Below, in pieces: positions 8,349 through 17,528 of a stretch of DNA of 51,501 nucleotides. A program made the translations under genes and the position numbers. The stretch spans positions 1 to 51,501 of the forward strand of contig CAIJRN010000056.1 in NCBI GenBank assembly GCA_903823115.1. The letters run 5' to 3'. This DNA comes from an uncultured cyanobacterium. GTDB taxonomy: Bacteria; Cyanobacteriota; Cyanobacteriia; PCC-6307; Cyanobiaceae. The notes beneath the pieces were generated by a model that saw only the letters and a program-made list of their open reading frames with translations, had not been told where the DNA came from and did not search any database. Positions within the stretch are counted from its first letter, which is position 1. Every line of letters starts with the position of its first letter.

Positions 8349-9242
8349 ATGCACGCGCTCTCGTTTCACCAGAGCGCTGGCCCGGCCCGACCACAGGCAC
8401 CCCGGCTGTGGCTGATCGCTGGCACCGGCGAGGGGCCCCAGCTGGCGGCGGCCCTGCTGCAGGCGGGCTGGCAGGTGCGCGTGAGTGTGGTCAGCAGGGC
8501 CGCCGCCAGGTCCTATGCGCCGCAGCCGGGTCTGGAGCTGGTGGTGGGAGCGATCGGTTCCACTCACGCCGAAGCCACGCCCCTGGCCGGTGTCAGGCAG
8601 GAGCTGGCTGGGGCCAGGGCTAGTCAGCAACCGTTCCGCTGGGTCATCGACGCCAGCCATCCCTTCGCCAGCCGGATCACGGCGGCCCTGGTTCAGGGCT
8701 GTGGCGAGGCCCGGGTACCGCTGTTGCGGCTCCAGCGTCCCGACCTCCCCGGTGGAACCGTGGAGATCCTGACGGATCTGGCCGATCTCGGCGGCCGGGC
8801 GCGCAGCGGTGAGCGCTGGCTGCTGGCGATCGGGGCCCGGCGCCTGGCGGAGGCCATACACCGGACGCCGGGGGCTCTGCACCATGCCCGGATCCTGCCC
8901 CGACCCCAGGCCTTGCAACAGGCCATGGCGGCGGGACTGCCGGCTGAGCGGGTGGCCTGCCTGCAGCCGCTGGCCTCCGGAGCACAGCAGGCTTCGGTGG
9001 AACAGGCTCTCTGCCGGCACTGGGACATCGAAACGGTGCTCTGCCGCCGTTCCGGCGGCCCGGGGGAGGCCCATTGGCGCGCCATCTGCAGCGCCCTCAA
9101 CCTGCGGCTGCTGCTCCTGGAGCGTCCCGAAGAACCGGAAGCGTTGCTGACACTGCCGCTGCAGCGCCTGCTGGAACGGGTGGGAGTGGCGTCGCAGGCG
9201 ATTGGAGAACCCTCAAACGGCCAGCCTTCTCAGGAGTTCTAG
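8349..9242 (+). CDS. cobK: Precorrin-6A reductase (CobK/CbiJ)
   Basis: Reduces the macrocycle of precorrin-6A (or cobalt-precorrin-6A) with NADPH during corrin ring synthesis. The 297-residue protein has the N-terminal nucleotide-binding LIAGTGEG near 22-29 and the family signature DASHPFA near 101-107, followed by the LRLQRP segment. ATG 8349 is the first start after the short region shared with ssb. Together with cobO at 31166 it supports de novo cobamide synthesis. No cobalamin riboswitch-like structure is evident in the 32-bp upstream region. Confidence 0.88.
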   Translation: MHALSFHQSAGPARPQAPRLWLIAGTGEGPQLAAALLQAGWQVRVSVVSRAAARSYAPQPGLELVVGAIGSTHAEATPLAGVRQELAGARASQQPFRWVIDASHPFASRITAALVQGCGEARVPLLRLQRPDLPGGTVEILTDLADLGGRARSGERWLLAIGARRLAEAIHRTPGALHHARILPRPQALQQAMAAGLPAERVACLQPLASGAQQASVEQALCRHWDIETVLCRRSGGPGEAHWRAICSALNLRLLLLERPEEPEALLTLPLQRLLERVGVASQAIGEPSNGQPSQEF

Positions 9243-9440
9243 GCCTGGACAGCCTCAGGGGTACGGCTACAGCTGTCCGTCTTGTCAGGATCGGGCTGCG
9301 CGGGCCCTGAAGGCCGTGGCGACCGTTGCCTCAAGCCGGCCGGAAGCCGCTGCGGGCAGCAGTGGCGGATGGCAAGCACCCAGCTCGCGATTGGTGGGAA
9401 CGCGCTAGGAGAGGGATCCTGCCAAGCCGGCCCCTCCGCC

Positions 9441-9830
9441 ATGACCCTGCCAGCTGAGCCGACCTGCCGCCTCAGCCTGGTGCTGACCACTGAAGGCAGC
9501 CCCAAACAGGCCGACACCCTGGCCCGGGAGCTGGTACGGCGCCGACTGGTGGCCTGCGCCAGCCTCCTGCCGGTGCGTTCCCACTACCGCTGGCAAGGCC
9601 AGCTGCAGAGCAGCGACGAAGTCAAACTGCTGCTCAAGACCAGCCCCGATCAGTTGGCTGGACTGCAGGCCGCCCTGGCGGAACTGCACAGCTACCAAAC
9701 GCCTGAATGGATTCACTGGGAAGCGGCCAGCGATGCTGCCTACGGCCAGTGGCTGCTGGAGCAGCTCAGCCCGGGTGCCGAGCCACCAGTTCGGCCAGAG
9801 AGCCCTGGGGACGGGGACCCAGCTGGGTGA
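9441..9830 (+). CDS. cutA: CutA1-family divalent cation tolerance protein
   Basis: This 129-residue protein matches the small trimeric CutA1 fold: N-terminal beta strand with LVLTTEGS, RRRLVACASLLPVRSHYRW, SSDEVKLLLKT, and the C-terminal HSYQTPEWIHW. CutA1 proteins bind divalent metals such as copper; the precise role in cyanobacteria is not settled. ATG 9441 is chosen because family members begin only a few residues before the first strand. The 3' end overlaps the convergent kinase gene by 65 bp. Confidence 0.9.
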   Translation: MTLPAEPTCRLSLVLTTEGSPKQADTLARELVRRRLVACASLLPVRSHYRWQGQLQSSDEVKLLLKTSPDQLAGLQAALAELHSYQTPEWIHWEAASDAAYGQWLLEQLSPGAEPPVRPESPGDGDPAG

Positions 9831-10791
9831 CCACCTGACCGGCACAGAGGGATCCCAGCTGACCGCAACGTTCAAGGCTGTCGCCGCGGGTGTAACCGAA
9901 CAGGAACCCGGCGGCATAGAGATCGCCGGCCCCCGTGGTATCCAGCAGATCGCCCAGATGGACAGGCGGCACCACAATGGTGATCTCACCACTCAGGATC
10001 AGGGAACCCTGCTCGCTGCGGGTCAGGGCCGCCACCTTGCAGCGCCCCCGCACCTGGTCGGCGGCCTCCTCAAAACTGGCGGCCTTGTAGAGGGAGGTGA
10101 TCTCCATCTCGTTGGCGAACAGCACATCGACGTGGCCATCGACCAGCTCCTGAAAGCTCTGGCGATGGCGATCGACACAGAAGGCATCGGAAAGTGACAG
10201 GGCCACCTGACCGCCGCAGGAGCGGGCCGCCTCCGCGGCGGCGATGAAGGCGCGCTTGGCTTCGTCGCTGTCCCAGAGATAGCCCTCGAGATAGAGCACC
10301 TCGGCCTGGCGCACCATCTCGAGATCGAGATCGGCCGGATCCAGGCCCACCGAGGCCCCGAGATAGGTGCACATCGTGCGCTGGGCATCAGGGGTCACCA
10401 GAATCAGGCAACGGGCCGTGGAGGCGCCGCTGCTGGCCGGTGGCGTCTCGAATCGGGCCCCCACGGAGCGGATGTCGTGGCTGAAAATTGCCCCCAGCTG
10501 GTCATCTTTGACCCGGCCGATGAAACCGGCCCTGCCCCCCAGCTGGGCGATGCCGGCGAGGGTGTTGGCCGCCGAGCCGCCGGAGGTCTCCAGCCCGGGG
10601 CCGACGCTGGCGTAGAGGCGATCAGCCTGCTGTTCGTCGACCAGGGCCATGGTGCCCTTGGTGAGGCCGTGGGCCTCGAGGAAGGCCTCATCGGCCTGCA
10701 CCAGCACGTCGACAATGGCGTTGCCGATGCCGACGACATCAAGGCTCTTGGGCGCGGACTCGGAGCTGGACATCGCGGCAGGGACGGGCAA
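9766..10791 (-). CDS. PfkB-family sugar/nucleoside kinase (adenosine kinase-like)
   Basis: The 341-residue ribokinase-fold protein has the substrate-site segment GGSAANTLAGIAQLGG near 72-87 and the C-terminal PfkB signature DTTGAGDLYAAGFLFG with the catalytic Asp. The VVGIGNAIVDVLV opening and SAANT motif are typical of the adenosine kinase-like branch, but the substrate cannot be fixed from sequence. Start could be ATG 10791 or the internal ATG 10773 (MSSSESAPKS). It is downstream of purA on the same strand, so a purine link is plausible. Its 3' end overlaps cutA. Confidence 0.88.
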   Translation of the reverse strand: MPVPAAMSSSESAPKSLDVVGIGNAIVDVLVQADEAFLEAHGLTKGTMALVDEQQADRLYASVGPGLETSGGSAANTLAGIAQLGGRAGFIGRVKDDQLGAIFSHDIRSVGARFETPPASSGASTARCLILVTPDAQRTMCTYLGASVGLDPADLDLEMVRQAEVLYLEGYLWDSDEAKRAFIAAAEAARSCGGQVALSLSDAFCVDRHRQSFQELVDGHVDVLFANEMEITSLYKAASFEEAADQVRGRCKVAALTRSEQGSLILSGEITIVVPPVHLGDLLDTTGAGDLYAAGFLFGYTRGDSLERCGQLGSLCAGQVVTQLGPRPQGSLAELVARHPG

Positions 10792-10965
10792 GGGGGGAAG
10801 GGAGACGGGCTGACGCGGCTGGCGATCAGCAGCCGTTGGCAGCAGAGACGAGCGCCGGGAGGCAGCAAGCGCGTTGACTCAGACCGTGGTGGATCGCCGA
10901 GACCCATCGATCGAGAGGCGTGAATCGAGGACCACTGGGCTTGACGCGCAACGGGCCAACACGGC

Positions 10966-12285
10966 TCAGGCGCTCAGCAGGGCCCGCTTGGGACCATGGA
11001 TGGGATCCTCGACGACGATGGTCTGATCCCGCTGAGCTCCGAGGGAGACAATCGCGATCGGCACCTCCATCAGTTCCGCCAAGAAGCGCAGATAGGAGCG
11101 GGCCGTGGCCGGCAGATCATCGAGCTTGCGGCAGTCGGCAGTCGAGCACTGCCAGCCGGGCAGGGTGACGAAGATGGGGCGGCAACGGGCGAAATCCTCC
11201 GAACTGCTGGGGAAGTAATCGATGCGCTCGCCGTCGAGGTCATAGGCCACACACACCTGGATCTGATCGAGCTCGTCGAGCACATCGAGCTTGGTGATCG
11301 CCAGACAGTCGAGCCCGTTGACCTGCACCGCATAGCGGCCGATCACGCCGTCGAACCAGCCGCAGCGACGACGACGGCCCGTGGTGGTGCCGAACTCGCC
11401 GCCCCTGTCGCAGAGGTGGTCGTTGAGGCTGCCCCCCAACTCGGTGGGGAAAGGGCCCTCGCCGACCCGGGTGGTGTAGGCCTTGGCGACGCCGATCACC
11501 CGGTCGATCAGGGTGGGACCGACGCCGGCGCCGATGCAGGCCCCGCCCGAGACCGGATTGGAGGAGGTGACGAACGGGTAGGTGCCGTGGTCGAGGTCGA
11601 GCAGGGTCCCTTGGGCACCTTCGAACAGGATGTTCTTGCGGGCCCGGGCCGCCTCGTGAATCGTGCGGGTGCAATCGACCACGTGGGGAGCCAGGCGCTG
11701 GCCGTAGCCGGCGTACTCCTCGATCACCGCATCGGCGTCTAGGGGCTCAAGACCGTAGACCTTCTGCAGCAGCTCGTTCTTCTCGGCCAAGGGGCCACTG
11801 AGACGATCGCGCAGGCGGGACGCATCGAGCAGATCCAGCACCCGGATGCCGTTGCGTTCCGATTTGTCGGCATAGGTGGGGCCGATGCCACGGCCGGTGG
11901 TGCCGATGCGGCGATCGCCGCGGCGCTGCTCCATCGCCAGATCGAGCAGGCGGTGGTACGGCATGGTCACGTGGGCCGTGGAGGCCAGCTTCAGGCCCGC
12001 CACGTCGATGCCGTAGCCCAGAAGCATGTCGAGCTCCCCGAGCATCACCTTGGGATCAACCACGGTGCCGGAACCGATCAGGCAGGTGGTGTCGGCATAG
12101 AGGATGCCGGAGGGAATCAGGTGGAGCTTCAGAACCCGGTCGTCCACGACGATCGTGTGACCGGCATTAACTCCACCCTGGTAGCGGACGACAACATCAG
12201 CGGAACGGCTGAGCAGATCAGTGATCTTGCCCTTCCCTTCGTCACCCCATTGCGCACCGATGACGACGACGTTGGCCAAGGACAC
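10966..12285 (-). CDS. purA: Adenylosuccinate synthetase
   Basis: Catalyses GTP-dependent condensation of IMP with aspartate, the first committed step to AMP. The 439-residue protein has the N-terminal GTP-binding [11 protein letters not shown] (about 10-20), the IMP-site GGVNAGHT near 38-45, [22 protein letters not shown] near 220-241, and the [11 protein letters not shown] loop. Length is standard. It belongs to a minus-strand series with psb27 and proS upstream and the PfkB kinase downstream (174-bp gap). Confidence 0.98.
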   Translation of the reverse strand: MSLANVVVIGAQWGDEGKGKITDLLSRSADVVVRYQGGVNAGHTIVVDDRVLKLHLIPSGILYADTTCLIGSGTVVDPKVMLGELDMLLGYGIDVAGLKLASTAHVTMPYHRLLDLAMEQRRGDRRIGTTGRGIGPTYADKSERNGIRVLDLLDASRLRDRLSGPLAEKNELLQKVYGLEPLDADAVIEEYAGYGQRLAPHVVDCTRTIHEAARARKNILFEGAQGTLLDLDHGTYPFVTSSNPVSGGACIGAGVGPTLIDRVIGVAKAYTTRVGEGPFPTELGGSLNDHLCDRGGEFGTTTGRRRRCGWFDGVIGRYAVQVNGLDCLAITKLDVLDELDQIQVCVAYDLDGERIDYFPSSSEDFARCRPIFVTLPGWQCSTADCRKLDDLPATARSYLRFLAELMEVPIAIVSLGAQRDQTIVVEDPIHGPKRALLSA

Positions 12286-12371
12286 AGCGGCCCGGAGCCG
12301 CTTCAGAGCACAACGTGAGAGCTTCTCAGATCGAGGGCCTTTTCGTCAAAAGATCGGGATCGATCCAAGCC

Positions 12372-12794
12372 TCAGGCGCCCCGAACGGCACCGCTCTCGG
12401 CCATCTTCAGCTCCTTCTCCAGCCGGGCCCGCAGGGTGTCGGGCAGGGGACGGTTGGCATAGGCGCTGTAATGGGCCGCCAGGGAGTTGAGAGCCGTCTG
12501 CATCGTCGTGAACGAACCGAGGCCGTTGACGTCACGACGGGGGCGGTAGCGGGCGACGTAGTCCTTGATCAGGCTGCTGGCCTGGGTTTCAGCCTCCTGG
12601 CGGCTGGGATCGTCCTGGGCGATGGTGATGGTGCTGAGCAGGCTGTGGGCCACGCTCACGGTGTCGTCGACGTAGTTGCCGCTGAGGCTGCTGGCGCTGC
12701 TGCAGGCGGTCAGGCTGAGACTGAGGCCAAGGGCCAGAGCCAGGCAGAGCGACAGCAGGGGTCGGACGACGTTCCGGCGCAGAAAAGCAACCAT
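12372..12794 (-). CDS. psb27: Photosystem II assembly lipoprotein Psb27
   Basis: The 140-residue precursor has an Arg-containing n-region, a hydrophobic core and a lipobox (LTAC, Cys about 31), indicating export and lipid modification on the thylakoid lumen side. The mature part is a four-helix bundle with NYVDDTVSVAHSLLSTI and IKDYVARYRPRRDVNGLGSF segments characteristic of Psb27, which binds CP43/CP47 during PSII assembly and repair. It lies between proS and purA in the same orientation with short gaps. Confidence 0.93.
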   Translation of the reverse strand: MVAFLRRNVVRPLLSLCLALALGLSLSLTACSSASSLSGNYVDDTVSVAHSLLSTITIAQDDPSRQEAETQASSLIKDYVARYRPRRDVNGLGSFTTMQTALNSLAAHYSAYANRPLPDTLRARLEKELKMAESGAVRGA

Positions 12795-12882
12795 GGCGAA
12801 TGGAAGAAAGTGGCTTGGATCCTAGGGGTGGCTCCTGAGGCCGCTGCAAGCAGGAGAGCGAACGGGGCCTGGCCTGGCGGGC

Positions 12883-14775
12883 TTATGCCTGGGCCGGTAC
12901 GCCGGCCCGGCCGCGAACAATCTCAGCCTCCAGCACGGCCCGTAGGGCACTGGCGGCCAGCTCGCGCTTCTCACCGCCGGCGCGCCGCACCAGCTCCACC
13001 TGGCCGGTGGCCGCACCGCGGCCCACCACCACGCGCCAGGGGATGCCGATCAGGTCGGCATCCTTGAACTTCACCCCGGCCCGCTCGGAGCGGTCATCGA
13101 GCAACACCTCAAGGCCGGCGGCGCCCAGTTCGGCATACAGGGTTTCGGCCAGCTCCACCTGAACCGCCTCCTGGGTGTTGGCGATCACCACGATCACCTC
13201 GAACGGGGCAATCGCCTCAGGCCAGCAGATGCCGTCGGCGTCATGATGCTGCTCGACAGCAGCCTGGGCCAGCCTCGAGACGCCGATGCCGTAGCAGCCC
13301 ATCCAGAGGGCCTCTTCAGCGCCGCTCTCATTGGTGAAGCGAGCCTCCAAGGCTTCGGAGTACTTGCGACCGAGCTGGAAGATGTGGCCCACTTCAATGC
13401 CCCGGGCCGATTGCAGACACTGGTCGGGGTCGTGGAGGCAGCGATCACCGCTCTGGGCGGCGCGCAGATCCAGCGGCTCAGGACGCAGGCCAAGACCTGC
13501 CCAGCTGGCACCGACGCGGTGGCCGTCCCTGGCATTGGCACCGCAGACGAAGGCCGCCAGCTCGGCAGCGGTGGCATCCGTCAGGCGCAGAAAGCTGCGG
13601 ACCAGCCGGGTTCCGGAAGCTGAGGGCAGGGCCCCACTCGCGCCGTCCCGGATCGACGGGTCACCGGCCAGCACCGCATCGGCCAGATCGGGACCGAGAT
13701 AGCCAAAGGGGATCGCCCCGAGATCGAGGGGCAGCTTGTCGTTGCGCACCAGATCGGGCGTCAGCGGATCGATCGACAGCAGGGCGCCGTGGGATTCGGC
13801 CAGCAGGGCGGAGACCGCATTGGCCAGCTTCACCTCATTGAGTTGCTGATCCCCCCGCAGGCTGATCAGCAGGGGCTGGAGCTGGCCATCGGCGCAGCGG
13901 GCCAGCAGCAGCAACACCTTGACCAGCTGACCGGCCTCGAAGCCATGGGCGCCGCACAACTGCTCGATGCTGCTCTGGCCCGGGGTGCTGAGGGGTTCTC
14001 CCGCACCGCCGGCCCGTGCCCCTGAGGCGAGGGGCACGGCTTCAGGGGGCACCGAGACGGCCCGCTCCTGGTTGGCGGCATAGCTGCCATCGGCACTGGT
14101 GAGAATCAGATCTTCGCCGGCTTCAGCGGTGACCATGAACTCCTGACTTGCGGAACCTCCGATGGCGCCACTGTCGGCTTCCACCGCCACGGTGCGCAGG
14201 CCACATCGCTGGAAGATGCGCCGATAGGCGAGATCCATCTCGCTGTAGGTCTGGCGGAGTGAATCCTCATCCCCGTGGAAGGAATAGGCATCCTTCATGA
14301 TGAACTCCCGCCCACGCATCAGGCCGAAACGAGGACGGATCTCATCGCGAAACTTGGTCTGGATCTGATAGAGATTCACCGGCAACTGGCGATAGGAGCG
14401 CAGCAGGTCGGCCGCCAGAGTGGTGATCACCTCCTCATGGGTGGGCCCCAGTCCCAGCTCTCTTCCCTGGCGGTCGGTGAGGTGAAACATGATCCCCTCC
14501 CCGGCCGTATAGCCGGCCCAGCGGCCGCTGCGTTCCCACAGCTCCGCAGGCTGGAGCTGGGGCAGAAGCGTCTCCAGGGCGCCGGTGGCATCCATCTCCT
14601 GGCGCACGATCGCCGTGATCTTCTGGAGCACGCGCCAGAGCAGCGGCAGATAGGCATAGATGCCGGAGGAGAGGCGGCGGATGTAGCCGGCCCGCAGCAG
14701 CAGTTTGTGGGAGGTGATCTCAGCCTCCGCGGGAGTTTCGCGAAGCGTCACCAGCATCAGGCGGGAGACGCGCAT
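12883..14775 (-). CDS. proS: Proline--tRNA ligase
   Basis: Class II aminoacyl-tRNA synthetase that charges tRNA-Pro. Starting at ATG 14775 (MRVSRLMLVTLRETPAEAE) gives 630 residues; the longer open frame upstream adds 29 residues with no resemblance to the family. Class II motif 1/2 features are visible (SSGIYAYLPL, GPTHEEVITT, KFRDEIRPRFGLMRGREFIMKD), followed by the bacterial-type editing insertion, motif 3 (WMGCYGIGVSRLAQA) and the C-terminal anticodon-binding domain. First gene of the minus-strand proS-psb27-purA series. Confidence 0.97.
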   Translation of the reverse strand: MRVSRLMLVTLRETPAEAEITSHKLLLRAGYIRRLSSGIYAYLPLLWRVLQKITAIVRQEMDATGALETLLPQLQPAELWERSGRWAGYTAGEGIMFHLTDRQGRELGLGPTHEEVITTLAADLLRSYRQLPVNLYQIQTKFRDEIRPRFGLMRGREFIMKDAYSFHGDEDSLRQTYSEMDLAYRRIFQRCGLRTVAVEADSGAIGGSASQEFMVTAEAGEDLILTSADGSYAANQERAVSVPPEAVPLASGARAGGAGEPLSTPGQSSIEQLCGAHGFEAGQLVKVLLLLARCADGQLQPLLISLRGDQQLNEVKLANAVSALLAESHGALLSIDPLTPDLVRNDKLPLDLGAIPFGYLGPDLADAVLAGDPSIRDGASGALPSASGTRLVRSFLRLTDATAAELAAFVCGANARDGHRVGASWAGLGLRPEPLDLRAAQSGDRCLHDPDQCLQSARGIEVGHIFQLGRKYSEALEARFTNESGAEEALWMGCYGIGVSRLAQAAVEQHHDADGICWPEAIAPFEVIVVIANTQEAVQVELAETLYAELGAAGLEVLLDDRSERAGVKFKDADLIGIPWRVVVGRGAATGQVELVRRAGGEKRELAASALRAVLEAEIVRGRAGVPAQA

Positions 14776-14912
14776 GGAGGTACCGGCAAACACAGGGGCG
14801 GACGCTATCACCGACTCCTGGAGCAGGCCGCGGAGGTGTCCTGGGCAAACATCGAGGCCCATGGACCTCTGCTAGCGTCCCGGCCTGATCCAACCCGTCC
14901 AACCGCTGTCTC

Positions 14913-15413
14913 ATGCTTCCTCCCGCTGCTGCGACCCAACCCGCCCCGGTCGGCCAGACAGAAGCGAAGGACCAGGCAGGTACAGCCGAGTTGCTGGCGG
15001 GCCTGCTCAACAGCGACAGCCCGGATGTCGTCGATGCCCTGATCGCCATTGACGACGTCCAGAAATCCCTCAACCGTTCAAGGGCTTCGGTCTATCGCTA
15101 TACCAACACAGATCCCCGCAATCTCAATCCCCCCTTCAACGCCCGCAAACTCAACCCTGAATACCGCAGCGACCAAAAAGAGCCCCTGCTGTTTCACCCC
15201 AATGAAGTGGCGCGCTTCGCCAGGGACGTGTTGCGCATCAAGGAGGTCACCGTCGAGGTGCTCAACTCCCCCTCCACCGCCACCCAGGAACTGCTGAGTT
15301 CGATCCTCGAAGAACTGCGGGCGATTCGCCAACGGCTGGATGGCATGGAGGCCGCTCCGACCAACATCAACATTCACCGGCAACAGCACAATCACGCCCG
15401 TCCCGCCGCCTGA
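14913..15413 (+). CDS. Conserved-looking cyanobacterial protein, unknown function, possible DNA-binding core
   Basis: The 166-residue protein has a disordered N-terminus, then a compact central region (about 28-110) with DVVDALIAIDDVQKSL, RASVYRYTNTDPRN and FARDVLRIKEVTVEVL. The SRASVYRYTN helix looks like a recognition helix of a helix-turn-helix fold, but I cannot name the family. A short amphipathic helix (LSSILEELRAIRQRLDGME) near 130-148 suggests oligomerisation. It is divergent from proS, about 137 bp apart. Confidence 0.75.
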   Translation: MLPPAAATQPAPVGQTEAKDQAGTAELLAGLLNSDSPDVVDALIAIDDVQKSLNRSRASVYRYTNTDPRNLNPPFNARKLNPEYRSDQKEPLLFHPNEVARFARDVLRIKEVTVEVLNSPSTATQELLSSILEELRAIRQRLDGMEAAPTNINIHRQQHNHARPAA

Positions 15414-15473
15414 TCCTGCCCCAACCAGGGACCTCGGCCCGTCCTGGCTGGACTTTCAGCAGGATTTGTGTCA

Positions 15474-15488
15474 TGATAGTTATTCTCA
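15474..15488. promoter_or_regulatory. Fur-box-like 7-1-7 inverted repeat
   Basis: TGATAGTTATTCTCA matches the bacterial Fur consensus (TGATAAT-N-ATTATCA) at 12 of 14 specified positions. It lies about 48 bp upstream of the ATG of the membrane protein gene at 15536, and a 12-codon frame (ATG 15516) starts in between. The AT-rich patch stands out from its GC-rich surroundings. Iron-dependent repression is inferred from the motif only. Confidence 0.5.
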
Positions 15489-15535
15489 CTTTGACTGCTT
15501 GACGAGGTGCAGCCCATGAGCGGCTCCACCAAACC

Positions 15536-16090
15536 ATGGAGCAAGCCTTAACCCATCCCTCCCGCCCCGATTCGGGTCCTGCGGTGAGCCGTCCTTCCTT
15601 TGAGCCATTGGATCGTCACGGTCTCGCGGGCAACGCATTTTCAGGCTGGTCTCCAGCAGCCGCCACCCCAGCGGCCACCAACGTGCCCTCCAGCAGCACT
15701 GGTGGCCCAGGCTCTGTCTCCGACGGCCCTGCAGGCGGAAGCCCTGATTCCACCCCCGGCGGTAAGCCTGTTGTGCTCAGTGGCTCCGCTGTCGCCTGGG
15801 ACAACGACGCCGGGGGCACTGGCACGGATGGCGTCGAGCACGAGGACGAAACGCCCGGACGAAGTCCCCTGCGCCATGGCGCGTCCAGAGACCTGGCTTT
15901 CCAGGAGCCCCTCTCACGGGAGCTGTTATCCGGCGGCAGCGATCCGCTGGGGGAGGGCCTGGGATTGCTGGCCGGCATCGCCATTGGCCTGCTCACGCTC
16001 GTGGTGCCCCTGCTGAGTGTGATCTCCGATCGCAGCCCTGGATCCGGCTTCAGCGTCAACACCAACGCCGGCAGCGGTCGCCTGCGCTGA
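15536..16090 (+). CDS. Low-complexity protein with C-terminal membrane helix, unknown function
   Basis: The 184-residue frame has an N-terminal region of about 130 residues rich in Pro, Ser, Gly and Thr, likely disordered. One strong transmembrane helix follows (LGLLAGIAIGLLTLVVPLLSVI, about 142-163) with a short basic/Gly-rich tail. No domain is recognised. Support comes from the membrane helix and the regulatory-looking upstream region with a Fur-box-like site. The composition means a chance open frame is not excluded. The ATG at 15536 overlaps a 12-codon frame starting at 15516. Confidence 0.5.
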   Translation: MEQALTHPSRPDSGPAVSRPSFEPLDRHGLAGNAFSGWSPAAATPAATNVPSSSTGGPGSVSDGPAGGSPDSTPGGKPVVLSGSAVAWDNDAGGTGTDGVEHEDETPGRSPLRHGASRDLAFQEPLSRELLSGGSDPLGEGLGLLAGIAIGLLTLVVPLLSVISDRSPGSGFSVNTNAGSGRLR

Positions 16091-16258
16091 GCTGCTGGCA
16101 CCCGGCGGCAACGTGCGGCAGCGACGTCCCAGTGATGCGCCGCTCACACGCCTGAGCCTGCCTGGCCGCACCGGCCCGATGGAACGGATCGGGAACCGTG
16201 AGTCCGCCCGGCAACAGGGCCAGGCCAGTTCACTCCCGCCTCCCTGCGGGACAGCAAT

Positions 16259-17008
16259 TCAGGCCCGCCGCTGCAGCAGGAAACCCTCCACATCGAGGGC
16301 TTTGAAAACGAGCGCCGGATCACTGAAACCGGCGGCGTTGACCAGGGCGGTGAGCCTGGCAAGCCCAATCGGATGGAAGCCCTGGCTGAGAGCATCCAGG
16401 GCCTCGGTGGCGGCCGTCAGCCCACTGGCCCGCTGGAAGCCCAGCCAGGCCTGTTCCACCTGGGCCTGGAGGGGCGATCGTTCCGAGCGCATCAGATCGA
16501 CGAGCACCAACTGTCCGCCGGGGCGCAGGCTGCGCGCCAGGGCCGTCAGAAAGGCCAGCTTGGCACCGTCATCCGGCAGGGACTGCAGCACCAGGACGGA
16601 GAGGGCACCATCAAAGGCCGCCTGGGCATCGAGCTCCTCGACGCTGGACTGGCGCCAGCTGATCGCCCCGGCCGCAGCCGGCGAACCATCCAGACCCGCC
16701 TGGCCCAGCCGCTGCTGTGCCACCGCCAGCATCTCGGCAGCGGGATCGATGGCCGTGAGCTGCCAGTCCGGCCGCTGGGCACGGGCCTCCAACAATTCAG
16801 CCCCCGTGCCGCAGCCAGCCACCAGCACCGCCGAAGCGGTGGCTGAAGCCAGGGGAGATGCCGCCAACAGCGAAACAGCCAGTCGCGCCAGGCTGGCGTA
16901 GCCGGGGATCAACTGCTGGACAACCAGGTCGTAGCTGGAGTGGGTCAAGGAGCTGGCGCCACGCAATCTGAATGTTAGGCACTCCAGCCGCCGGGGCCTC
17001 CAGAACAT
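16259..17008 (-). CDS. Class I SAM-dependent methyltransferase
   Basis: The 249-residue product contains a Rossmann-like methyltransferase core: motif I VLVAGCGTGAELL, the acidic post-I strand LTAIDPAAEMLAVA, a middle SVEELDAQAAFDGALSVLVL segment, and LRPGGQLVLVDLM. The substrate is unknown. The N-terminal region (YDLVVQQLIPGYASLARLAVSLL) is helical as in many small-molecule methyltransferases. ATG 17008 is the first start not overlapping the divergent ferredoxin gene; TTG codons further in (for example before RGASSLTHSSYD) are alternatives. Confidence 0.85.
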   Translation of the reverse strand: MFWRPRRLECLTFRLRGASSLTHSSYDLVVQQLIPGYASLARLAVSLLAASPLASATASAVLVAGCGTGAELLEARAQRPDWQLTAIDPAAEMLAVAQQRLGQAGLDGSPAAAGAISWRQSSVEELDAQAAFDGALSVLVLQSLPDDGAKLAFLTALARSLRPGGQLVLVDLMRSERSPLQAQVEQAWLGFQRASGLTAATEALDALSQGFHPIGLARLTALVNAAGFSDPALVFKALDVEGFLLQRRA

Positions 17009-17084
17009 TGAGCCCGAGGGGAATGAGGGAGGGGGGGCGCAGGTGGCGTAAGTTGGGCGGCGCCCTCTCTCCCCCGGATCGACC

Positions 17085-17447
17085 GTGCCCACCATTCGCT
17101 TCGAACGTGAAGGCCAGCAGGTCGGATGCATTGAGGGCGCGAATCTTCGCAAGGCCGCCCTGGACGCCGGGATCAACCCCTACACAGGCCTCAACAACTT
17201 CAACAACTGTGGTGGCATCGGCCAGTGCGGCACCTGTGTGGTTGAAGTGCTGGAAGGAGCCCGTAATCTCTCCCCCCGCAGCGATGTGGAAGAGGTTTAT
17301 CTCTCTGATCGTCCGGCCAGTTATCGCCTCAGCTGCCGCACCACGGTCAACGGTGACGTGACGGTGCGCACCCGCCCCTCCAACGCCGTTGGCAAGGGTT
17401 CCAACAGTCTGCTGGGAGCCCTCAAGTCCCTGGTCGGCAAGAAGTAG
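17085..17447 (+). CDS. 2Fe-2S ferredoxin-like protein
   Basis: The 120-residue protein has a beta-grasp ferredoxin fold with cluster ligands Cys42, Cys48, Cys51 and Cys84, an arrangement of CX5CX2C plus a distal Cys. Plant-type photosynthetic ferredoxins use CX4CX2C, so this is closer to the adrenodoxin/ISC spacing and probably not the main photosystem I acceptor. The C-terminal basic tail (VGKGSNSLLGALKSLVGKK) is a short amphipathic helix. GTG start at 17085 gives M-PTIRFEREGQ. Divergent from the methyltransferase. Confidence 0.88.
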   Translation: MPTIRFEREGQQVGCIEGANLRKAALDAGINPYTGLNNFNNCGGIGQCGTCVVEVLEGARNLSPRSDVEEVYLSDRPASYRLSCRTTVNGDVTVRTRPSNAVGKGSNSLLGALKSLVGKK

Positions 17448-17528
17448 GGACGTCGTCCGCCACCCCTCCCGGGGCGTGCCCAGGCCCGCCTCCGGGCCAG
17501 CTCAGCTGCTCCTGCCGTCACCACTCCC

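Noticed and set aside
8300..8349. Cobalamin riboswitch in front of cobK
   Set aside because: Only 32 bp separate ssb and cobK, too short, and no conserved B12-box was seen; none is apparent before cobO either.
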